From positions 1-8,615 of the forward strand of contig QIKS01000148.1 in NCBI GenBank assembly GCA_003233025.1: DNA of 8,615 nucleotides, given 5' to 3'. Below, in pieces: positions 1-5,910 of this stretch. Below the pieces are notes generated by a model. It ran no database searches. It was given only the letters and a program-made list of their open reading frames with translations, and had not been told where the DNA came from. This stretch comes from Hellea balneolensis (GTDB taxonomy: Bacteria; Pseudomonadota; Alphaproteobacteria; Caulobacterales; Maricaulaceae). How positions within the stretch are numbered: the stretch's first letter is position 1; each line of letters opens with the position of its first letter. The position numbers and the translations under genes are program-made.

Positions 1-1656
1 TTCATATAATTTGTCGATGATCTTATCATCAACAAGGGCGTTCATTTTCGCCCAAATCGCCCCTTGACGCCCGGCTTTGGCATGGGCGATTTCTTCGTCA
101 ATGCGCGCCGTCAATGTCTCTCTTAATCCCGTCGGGGCCAGCACCAGTTTTTCCAAACTTTGCGGTAAAGAATAGGAGGTGACAAAGTTAAATAATTTTC
201 CCGTATCGCGGCCAAAATCAGCCTTGGCGGTAAACAGCGCCAAATCCGTATAAATCTTGGCATTTTGCGCATGGTAATTGCCGGTGCCAAAATGAGTATA
301 GGTGCGCAATTTCCCGGCCTCGCGCCTGATCACCAAGGAGACTTTGGCATGGGTTTTAATATCAATAAACCCGTAGACAACATGCGCCCCTGAGCGCTCC
401 AAATCCCGCGCCCATTTTAAATTGGCCGCCTCGTCAAAGCGCGCTTTCAACTCCACCAGAGCCGTCACATTTTTACCCCGCTCGGCAGCATCGATGAGGG
501 CGCGGACAATCGGGCTGTCATCACTGACCCGGTACAAAGTCTGCTTGATCGCAACCACATTGGGATCAAGGGCGGCCTGGCTCAGGAATTGAACAACAAC
601 GTCAAATTCTTCGTAAGGGTGGTGGACAAGAATATCTTTTTGGGCAATGGCGGAAAAACAGTCGCCGTCATGTTCACGAATGCGTTCGGGAAAACGCGGC
701 TTGAAACTGGGAAAAGTGAGAGCGGCGCGTTGGCCTGGTATCAGTTGGGCCAAATCGCCAAGGCCGAGCTGACCGTCGGTTTCGATGATTTCCTCGTCCC
801 AAGCTTCAAAGCTTTCGATGAGAAACTCTTTTAAATATGCCGACATATCCGTGTCCAATGACAAACAAATCACCCGGCCCCGTCTGCGTTTTTTGAGCAA
901 AAACTCGAAATGGCGCACCAGGTCTTCGGCTTCCTCATCAATGGCAATTTCACTGTCGCGGGTGATGCGAAACATGCCGCGATCTTCAATGTTAAAGCCG
1001 GGAAACAAGTCCGGCGCGAAATGCTTCAAGGCGTCCTCCAACAAAACATAGGTGCGGGTTTTGGGATTGGGGCTTTTGTTCAGGCTGATAAACCTCGGCA
1101 CATGGGTGGGCAAGGTGACAAGCGCTTTGCGGATTTCGCCGCTGTCTTTGTGCTTGAGCGACAAGGCCAATCCAAACCCCAGATTTGGAATAAACGGAAA
1201 GGGATGGGCCGGATCAATAGCCAAAGGGGTGAGCAAGGGCAGAATTTCGCTTTCGTAAATATTGCGCAAAATATCGGCTTCTTTTGGCTTAAGCTTGCTG
1301 GCAGGTTTCACCTTTATCCCGGCCTCATACAATTCCGTTCTTAATTGCTGCCACTGTTTTTGCTGCTCGGCGATCAGGGCACTGGCGCGCTTGCGGATTT
1401 TTTGTAATTGCTGGGCAGGTGAATATCCGTCAAGGCTTAAGCTCGGCACGCCAGCGATTGCCTGGGTGCGCAAGCCGGCGACCCTGACCATATAAAATTC
1501 ATCAAGATTATTGGCGGAGATGGAGAGGAAGCGCAATCTTTCCAACAAAGGATAAACCCGGTTTTGCGCCTCCTCCATAACCCGCCAATTAAAAGACAGC
1601 CAGGACAGTTCCCGATTAAAATATTTTTTTTGCGGTTGTTTAAGGCGTTTGTTCAT
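1..1656 (-). CDS. ppk: Polyphosphate kinase 1, C-terminus cut by window edge
   Basis: PPK1 reversibly transfers the gamma-phosphate of ATP onto inorganic polyphosphate through a phosphohistidine. The visible 552 codons have no in-frame stop; PPK1 is usually about 690-720 residues, so roughly the last 140-170 lie outside. Near the N-terminus is the family motif YFNRELSWLSFNWRV, followed by RLRFLSISANNLDEFYMVRV. The first catalytic domain shows LVHHPYEEF (His345/His346), AIKQTLYR ending in Arg376, ELKARFDE with Arg406, and KTHAK with His436. These match E. coli Arg375, Arg405 and the phosphorylated His435, offset by one. The second conserved His (E. coli 592) would be beyond the edge. ATG at 1656 is the only start before the in-frame ptsN stop, 21 bp upstream. 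The leader is G-rich (GGGGACGGGG) rather than a textbook Shine-Dalgarno. It probably shares the ptsN transcript. Confidence 0.96.
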   Translation of the reverse strand, partial: MNKRLKQPQKKYFNRELSWLSFNWRVMEEAQNRVYPLLERLRFLSISANNLDEFYMVRVAGLRTQAIAGVPSLSLDGYSPAQQLQKIRKRASALIAEQQKQWQQLRTELYEAGIKVKPASKLKPKEADILRNIYESEILPLLTPLAIDPAHPFPFIPNLGFGLALSLKHKDSGEIRKALVTLPTHVPRFISLNKSPNPKTRTYVLLEDALKHFAPDLFPGFNIEDRGMFRITRDSEIAIDEEAEDLVRHFEFLLKKRRRGRVICLSLDTDMSAYLKEFLIESFEAWDEEIIETDGQLGLGDLAQLIPGQRAALTFPSFKPRFPERIREHDGDCFSAIAQKDILVHHPYEEFDVVVQFLSQAALDPNVVAIKQTLYRVSDDSPIVRALIDAAERGKNVTALVELKARFDEAANLKWARDLERSGAHVVYGFIDIKTHAKVSLVIRREAGKLRTYTHFGTGNYHAQNAKIYTDLALFTAKADFGRDTGKLFNFVTSYSLPQSLEKLVLAPTGLRETLTARIDEEIAHAKAGRQGAIWAKMNALVDDKIIDKLYE

Positions 1657-1659
1657 GCA

Positions 1660-1678
1660 CCCCGTCCCCGCCGACGCC
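1660..1678 (-). promoter_or_regulatory. G-rich ptsN-ppk junction, possible ppk ribosome-binding site
   Basis: The coding strand of the 21-bp junction reads GGCGTCGGCGGGGACGGGG just before the ppk ATG. It has four G runs (2, 2, 4 and 4 bases). The GGGG runs may serve as a weak ribosome-binding site, and the arrangement could in principle form a two-layer G-quadruplex in mRNA. No other Shine-Dalgarno is visible for ppk. The functional reading is inference. Confidence 0.25.
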
Positions 1679-2172
1679 TAAGCAGCGCTCGCTGAGCGTT
1701 GTTCACTGAGCAAGACATGCAGGCTTTCCCCGTCAGGCGCATCGCGCAGGCGCGCCCTCATATCTTCACGGCGCAACAATCTGGAGATTTGCGCCAAGGC
1801 TTTCAAATGCTCCCCGCCTGCATCAATAGGTGCCAAGAGCAAAACAACAAGATCAACCGGACGCTCGTCAATAGCGTCATAATCCAAAGGCGTCTCCAGG
1901 CGCGCAAATACGGCCCTAACGTCCATTAGCCCCTCAATCCGCGCATGGGGTATAGCAACGCCGTTGCCAACACCGGTACTGCCCAGGCGCTCGCGCTCCA
2001 TGACAGCGCTGACAATGTCGCGGACTTTTATCTTGGACGCAGGGCCGTCTTGTTGAAGGGTAGCCCCACAGCTAACGGCCAAAAGCGCCATTTCTTGTAA
2101 TAGCTGCTTCTTGCTGTCCGCGGTAAGTTTGGCGTTGATACACGCCGGCATAAATAAAGTTTCAGTTTTCAT
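1678..2172 (-). CDS. ptsN: PtsN, nitrogen-PTS EIIA component
   Basis: A 164-residue PTS EIIA type-2 (fructose/mannitol-like) domain protein. In the nitrogen phosphotransferase system it accepts phosphate from NPr (PtsO) and acts as a cytoplasmic regulator rather than a sugar transporter; known targets in other species include potassium transport and stress kinases. Visible signatures are the N-terminal SKKQLLQEMALLAV helix, VMERERLGSTGVGNGVAIPHAR with the expected phospho-accepting His76, FARLETPLDYDAIDERPVDLVVLLLAP, and the C-terminal HLKALAQISRLLRR. Length is close to the roughly 155 residues usual for PtsN. The gene lies downstream of rpoN and hpf, the order common in proteobacteria, 60 bp after hpf. 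The start at 2172 gives the usual N-terminus; only a weak GTGAG lies upstream. The TAG stop is followed in the same frame, seven codons later, by the ppk ATG. Confidence 0.95.
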   Translation of the reverse strand: MKTETLFMPACINAKLTADSKKQLLQEMALLAVSCGATLQQDGPASKIKVRDIVSAVMERERLGSTGVGNGVAIPHARIEGLMDVRAVFARLETPLDYDAIDERPVDLVVLLLAPIDAGGEHLKALAQISRLLRREDMRARLRDAPDGESLHVLLSEQRSASAA

Positions 2173-2232
2173 GATGGCTCACGGTTTATTTATTATCTTT
2201 TCGTCGCCCCACGACATTTTGCAGGGAGGCTC

Positions 2233-2820
2233 TTAGCGCGGTTGAAGCGGCGGGTCAATCCACCCTACATTGCCATCTGCACGTTTAAATACCACATTAA
2301 TACCGCCGTGGACGGCATTTCGAAAAACAACGGCGCTGGAATCGGTTAAACCAAGCTCAAGTGACGCCATGCTCACTGTCATTGTGCGTAGCTCCGTTTT
2401 CTTTTCGGCAATCACCAAAGGCTCGCTGGGGCCGGAAAAATCCGCCTCCTCATCTTCATCGTCTTCTATATTGTTAACCGGGTTTTCCAAAATATATAAA
2501 GCCAAAGCTTCCGCTTTCTGGTCTGCCTGATGGTCTTTGAGCCGCCGCTTATAACGCCGCAAGCGTTTTTCCAAATGCCCCAAAGCCTCATCCGCCGCCC
2601 CATAAGCATCTTGGGCACTGCCATTGGCCTGCATGGTTGTGCCTGTGGGTAAATGCAGGGCGATGACCGTTTTAAAACCCGAACCAGCTTTGGAAACGGT
2701 GACATGGGCCTCCCCTGCTCTATGAATATATTTGTCCATCATGTCTTCAAGTCTGGCGCTAATTCGCTCGCTAAGTGCGGCGGAAACATCAATCCCTTTG
2801 CTGACGATTTGGACCTGCAT
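2233..2820 (-). CDS. hpf: Long-form ribosome hibernation promoting factor
   Basis: A 195-residue HPF of the long type. The N-terminal S30AE domain (about residues 1-100) begins MQVQIVSKGIDVSAALSERI and includes the basic segment EKRLRRYKRRLKDH (about 84-97), expected to bind in the 30S decoding region of idle ribosomes. A short acidic linker (about 119-126, EDDEDEEA) leads to the C-terminal dimerisation domain (about 134-190) with FRNAVHGGINVVFKRADG and GWIDPP. In long HPFs this domain pairs two 70S ribosomes into 100S particles. ATG at 2820 is supported by a good Shine-Dalgarno, AGGAGAG at 2826-2832, the best in this window. The gene follows rpoN by 136 bp, so it may have its own promoter. 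The short E. coli Hpf or RaiA is excluded by length. Confidence 0.95.
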   Translation of the reverse strand: MQVQIVSKGIDVSAALSERISARLEDMMDKYIHRAGEAHVTVSKAGSGFKTVIALHLPTGTTMQANGSAQDAYGAADEALGHLEKRLRRYKRRLKDHQADQKAEALALYILENPVNNIEDDEDEEADFSGPSEPLVIAEKKTELRTMTVSMASLELGLTDSSAVVFRNAVHGGINVVFKRADGNVGWIDPPLQPR

Positions 2821-2856
2821 ATATTCTCTCCTATTTGCTGTGTTCTCCCGAACATA

Positions 2857-2886
2857 AAGATAGCATAAATTTTAAACACGGGTCAG
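2857..2886 (-). promoter_or_regulatory. Candidate sigma-70-type promoter for hpf
   Basis: On the coding strand CTGACC (2881-2886) and TATCTT (2857-2862) are 18 bp apart and would place a start roughly 30 bases before the hpf ATG, in an AT-rich gap. Both hexamers deviate from consensus, so this is a suggestion only. The 136-bp gap and the strong hpf ribosome-binding site fit a gene with its own expression control. Confidence 0.25.
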
Positions 2887-2921
2887 AAAAAAATAAAAAT
2901 TATAGTGAGCTGTGTGACAAT

Positions 2922-2937
2922 AATGGCTGTTGCCATT
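2922..2937 (-). terminator. Short hairpin after rpoN, possible weak terminator
   Basis: A perfect 6-bp stem, AATGGC pairing with GCCATT around a 4-base loop, lies about 20 bases past the rpoN stop. On the coding strand it is followed by ATTG rather than a clean U tract; a T-rich stretch comes only some 20 bases later. The opposite strand has a T run right after the stem, but no gene there would need it. The stem is AT-containing and short, so termination would be partial at best. Confidence 0.25.
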
Positions 2938-2956
2938 TTTTCCTAACAAAATTCAT

Positions 2957-4465
2957 TTATCCGCCGCTGCGTATAATACGTCGTCTTTGTACCGATGAGG
3001 GGATAGCCAGGCTTTCTCTGTATTTCGCCACTGTGCGCCGGGCAATGTCAATGCCCTGGGCGCGCAAATGATCGACAATTTTATCGTCTGAAAGCACGCT
3101 CTTGACGTCGGTTTCTTCACTAATGAGGATTTTTATTTTGTGACGTACCGCTTCCGCACTGTGGGCTTCGCTGCCGTCGGTGGCGGCAATGGCGGTGGTG
3201 AAAAAATATTTAAGCTCGAACGTGCCGCGCGGCGTTGCCATGTATTTATTTGACGTCACCCGGCTGACCGTGCTTTCGTGCATTTCAATAGCGTCCGCCA
3301 CAGTTCTTAAATTAAGCGGCCGTAAATGATCAACGCCGTAGGCGAAAAATTCATCTTGTTGTTTGACGATTTCGCTGGACACTTTCAAAATCGTCCGCGC
3401 TCTTTGGTCGAGGCTTTTGACCAACCAACTGGCATTTTGTTGGCATTCGCTCATATAGGTTTTCACCTTCTCGTCCTTGGTGCCCGCACACACTTCGGCG
3501 TAATAGCGCGTGTTAATAAGCACGCGCGGCAAGGTATCTGTGTTCAGCTCCACCGCCCAGCTTTGGTCGGGACGCTCATGAACAAAAACGTCCGGCTCAA
3601 TGGTCGCCGCCGCCTGCCCGCCAAATGCCAATCCTGGTTTGGGTGCAAGTGTACGCAGGCGCGTAATATAACGGCCAAGCGTATCGCCGTCGACCGCGCA
3701 TAATTTTGCCAATTGGGCCAAATCATGCTTGGCCAGCAAGGGCAGATTTTGTAACAATATCCCCATAGGCGCGTCAAAGGCGCCAGCTTCTTTGAGTTGC
3801 AGGCTTAAACATTCTTGTAGGTTGCGGGCCATCACCCCGGTTGGCTCAAAGGTTTGTAACACCGTCAACACCGAGCTAACCCGCGCCAAATCTACACCCA
3901 GCCGCTTGGCAATATCATCAAGTTCGGCCTGCAAATACCCATTTTCGTCCACATGGGCGATGAGATAAGCGCCGATCATCCGCTCTTTATCATCGTGTAT
4001 GGCCATAGCAAGTTGGGCGGTTAAAATATCTGAAAGCGTTTGCTCCCGGGCCGTATTGGCCATAATATCATAATCGCCACCCGCAGAAAACGATCCGCCC
4101 GAACCTGCTTTTGACCAATCAATTTCACCGCCGACAGACGGTGCGCTCGGGGCTAGGTCGGCGGTAGTTGCGTCAGTATCAAGCATGCCTTCAGAAGCAT
4201 CCAAAGCCTCGGAAGCCGCCGTGCTGGGCGCATCCAGGTTAAGCTCGCTCAACCCGGTTTCGGTCTCAGCCGCGCTCGCCTCCTCGCCGCGCCGGTTTTC
4301 CGTGCCCGTCCCGCGCTCCAGCAAAGGATTGCTCTCCAATTGCTCTTCAACAAATGTCGCCAGTTCCAGATTGGAAAGTTGCAGCAATTTGATCGCCTGC
4401 TGCAATTGTGGCGTCATGACCAATGATTGGCCGAGCTTTAATTTCATTTGTGGCGCAAGTGCCAT
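2957..4465 (-). CDS. rpoN: RNA polymerase sigma-54 factor RpoN
   Basis: A 502-residue sigma-54, the alternative sigma factor for -24/-12 promoters that needs AAA+ enhancer-binding activators. Region I (about 1-50) has the glutamine/leucine-rich MKLKLGQSLVMTPQLQQAIK and NLELATFVEEQLESNPLLE. Region II (about 51-115) is a variable, acidic and alanine-rich linker. The core-binding region follows (about 140-330), with HVDENGYL and EPTGVMARNLQECL. The DNA-binding part has the helix-turn-helix HESTVSRVTSNKYMATPRG (396-414), which precedes FELKYFF, and the RpoN box ARRTVAKYRE (475-484) near the C-terminus. An in-frame TAA directly precedes the ATG at 4465, so the start cannot be earlier; CGGGG a few bases upstream is a modest ribosome-binding site. 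It lies between lptB and hpf, the classical position. No activator gene is in the window. Confidence 0.98.
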   Translation of the reverse strand: MALAPQMKLKLGQSLVMTPQLQQAIKLLQLSNLELATFVEEQLESNPLLERGTGTENRRGEEASAAETETGLSELNLDAPSTAASEALDASEGMLDTDATTADLAPSAPSVGGEIDWSKAGSGGSFSAGGDYDIMANTAREQTLSDILTAQLAMAIHDDKERMIGAYLIAHVDENGYLQAELDDIAKRLGVDLARVSSVLTVLQTFEPTGVMARNLQECLSLQLKEAGAFDAPMGILLQNLPLLAKHDLAQLAKLCAVDGDTLGRYITRLRTLAPKPGLAFGGQAAATIEPDVFVHERPDQSWAVELNTDTLPRVLINTRYYAEVCAGTKDEKVKTYMSECQQNASWLVKSLDQRARTILKVSSEIVKQQDEFFAYGVDHLRPLNLRTVADAIEMHESTVSRVTSNKYMATPRGTFELKYFFTTAIAATDGSEAHSAEAVRHKIKILISEETDVKSVLSDDKIVDHLRAQGIDIARRTVAKYRESLAIPSSVQRRRIIRSGG

Positions 4466-4591
4466 TTAGACCCCGGATTGTAAACGCATTTCTATCGGTA
4501 TCTGCCTTGTAGCAAATATCCATTAAAGAGGTGTTGCAAATTATTTATTTTGCGGGCGCCGACGGTTTTGTTGTGCAAACCAGAAACGCGC
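4466..4591. other. lptB-rpoN intergenic region, no clear promoter
   Basis: This is 126 bp of partly AT-rich sequence. I looked on the coding strand for a sigma-54 pattern (GG and GC 10 bp apart in TGGCAC/TTGCA context) that would suggest autoregulation and found none. TTGCAA and TTGCTA hexamers occur but without a convincing -10 box at 16-18 bp. There is no strong terminator hairpin. Transcription may continue from lptB, or begin at a weak promoter here. Confidence 0.4.
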
Positions 4592-5338
4592 CTAAGCGTA
4601 TTTTTCGCCGAGATAAACTCGCCTTACATCTTTGTTGGCGCGGATTTCATCAGGGCTACCTTCAAAAAGAACATCGCCTTGGAACATGATCGAAGCCCGA
4701 TCGACAATATCGAGGGTTTCGCGCACCCGGTGATCGGTGATGAGAATACCAATACCGCGCTTTTTGAGATAGCGGATAAGATCAGAAATATCGGCAATGG
4801 CAATCGGGTCAATGCCAGTAAAAGGTTCGTCGAGTAAAATAAAGGCGGGACGGGACGCCAGCGCCCGGGCAATCTCAACCCGTCGCCGCTCACCGCCTGA
4901 CAATGCCAAAGCCGGGCTTTTACGAATATGGCCAATATTAAGCTCGTCCAAAAGCGCATCGACATTATCGGCCCATTGGCTTTTGTCTTTTTGGGTCAAT
5001 TCAACAACGGCGCGAATATTTTCTTCAACGCTGAGGCCGCGAAATATGCTTTCTTCCTGGGGCAAATAACCAACACCCAAGCGCGCGCGCTGATACATAG
5101 GCAAGGCGGTAATGTCTTGACCATCAAGTACAATATTACCCCGGTCGGCCTCAATCAGTCCCATAATCATGTAAAAACTGGTTGTCTTGCCCGCGCCATT
5201 AGGCCCCATCAGCGCAACGATTTCGCCGCGTTGCACCGACAAGGTAATCCCCTTTACCACGGCTCTGCCCTTATAGGATTTGCCGATATTGATAGCGGCA
5301 AGGCCGGTGCTTGGCGGGGTGTTTTGGCTGTTGCTCAT
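4592..5338 (-). CDS. lptB: LptB, LPS export ABC transporter ATPase
   Basis: A 248-residue cytoplasmic ATPase. As a dimer it powers the inner-membrane LptFG channel that extracts lipopolysaccharide and pushes it along LptC and LptA to the outer membrane. All ABC motifs are intact: Walker A GPNGAGKT (45-52), Q-loop in YLPQEESIFRGLSVEENI (Gln94), signature LSGGE (146-150), Walker B FILLDEPF (166-173) with the catalytic Glu171, D-loop region GIDPIA, and the switch His203 in ITDHRVRET. YLPQEESIFRGLSVEENI and the LDEPFTGIDPIA context point to LptB rather than a branched-chain amino-acid ATPase (LivF/LivG). The start at 5338 lies 6 bp after the lptA stop, so co-translation is likely. GGAG within the end of lptA is the only ribosome-binding candidate, and it sits in a small hairpin. 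The partners LptF and LptG are not in this window. Confidence 0.97.
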   Translation of the reverse strand: MSNSQNTPPSTGLAAINIGKSYKGRAVVKGITLSVQRGEIVALMGPNGAGKTTSFYMIMGLIEADRGNIVLDGQDITALPMYQRARLGVGYLPQEESIFRGLSVEENIRAVVELTQKDKSQWADNVDALLDELNIGHIRKSPALALSGGERRRVEIARALASRPAFILLDEPFTGIDPIAIADISDLIRYLKKRGIGILITDHRVRETLDIVDRASIMFQGDVLFEGSPDEIRANKDVRRVYLGEKYA

Positions 5339-5339
5339 G

Positions 5340-5356
5340 GGCGGCTAAGCTCCGCC
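5340..5356 (-). promoter_or_regulatory. Hairpin spanning the lptA stop and lptB ribosome-binding site
   Basis: GGCGG and CCGCC form a perfect 5-bp GC-only stem around a 7-base loop that contains the lptA TAG stop. The GGAG that could serve lptB lies partly in the 5' arm, and the lptB ATG begins one base after the 3' arm. A ribosome ending lptA would melt the stem, so the structure could couple lptB translation to lptA. This is inference from the pairing. Confidence 0.3.
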
Positions 5357-5896
5357 TGCACTGGTATCTGAACTGACGTCTGATGCGCTCTTAATCAAAA
5401 TATTAACCCGCCCCTTTGAGCCACATTTACGGCCCTGACACGTGCCAACAACCCGTGCTTGTTGAGTGGTCAGATTATAAAATAATTTATCCCCGGTCAC
5501 GATACTGCCGTCATCTTGTTTCAAGATAACATTTCCCGTTACAACAAATGTATCATCAATGCGGGTATAGACGCCTTTTTCGCCGCGCACTTCTTGCGTG
5601 GCTGTCAAATAATAAAAATTGCCGTCCGCAACAATTCTCGAAATATTGGTGCCGCTCAAAACCCCGCCGTCCGATGTGGTAATAACCATCTTGTCAGACA
5701 GTACCCGCACATCACCTTGACGGACATCAACGCCGCCGGTCAGGATAACTTCAGCACCTTGATATTCCAAACTATCAGAAGAAATATCGGTCGCCGCATT
5801 GTTGTCGGCGGCAAATTGCGCTTGCGCTGTCGACGCTGTGCCCACGGCGAGCACAAGGGCAACCATAAATTTGCCTGTGATTTTCAAATTTTTCAT
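5345..5896 (-). CDS. lptA: LptA, periplasmic LPS transport protein
   Basis: A 183-residue LptA/OstA-family protein that forms the periplasmic beta-jellyroll bridge carrying LPS from LptC to LptD. A signal peptide is visible: MKNLKITGKFMVALVLAVG followed by TASTAQAQ, with likely cleavage after Ala26. The mature part has the family pattern DISSDSLEYQGAEVILTGGVDV (about 37-58), VRVLSDKMVI, GEKGVY, VVTGNVILKQ and VTGDKLFYNL. Two cysteines, Cys153 and Cys158 in GTCQGRKC, sit near the C-terminal edge and are matched in the C-terminal domain of the upstream LptC protein. The tail (about 170-183) is Ser/Gly/Ala-rich and probably disordered. GGGAGG at 5905-5910, 8 bases before the ATG, abuts the lptC stop and supports the start. 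It is 14 bp after lptC and 6 bp before lptB, so it is part of one operon. Confidence 0.95.
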   Translation of the reverse strand: MKNLKITGKFMVALVLAVGTASTAQAQFAADNNAATDISSDSLEYQGAEVILTGGVDVRQGDVRVLSDKMVITTSDGGVLSGTNISRIVADGNFYYLTATQEVRGEKGVYTRIDDTFVVTGNVILKQDDGSIVTGDKLFYNLTTQQARVVGTCQGRKCGSKGRVNILIKSASDVSSDTSAGGA

Positions 5897-5910
5897 CTAA
5901 ACGGCCTCCC

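Noticed and set aside
910..1344. A 144-codon open frame on the plus strand inside ppk
   Set aside because: It is antisense, in codon register with the clearly recognised PPK1 frame. It has no recognisable domain and no convincing ribosome-binding site.
2919..2940. Sigma-54 promoter before hpf (TGGCA on the coding strand)
   Set aside because: The expected GC of the -12 element is not found 10 bp after the GG. TGGCA is part of the small hairpin instead.
2921..2945. Plus-strand rho-independent terminator (hairpin followed by a T run)
   Set aside because: The orientation would suit a plus-strand transcript, but there is no plus-strand gene to its left. The stem is only 6 bp.
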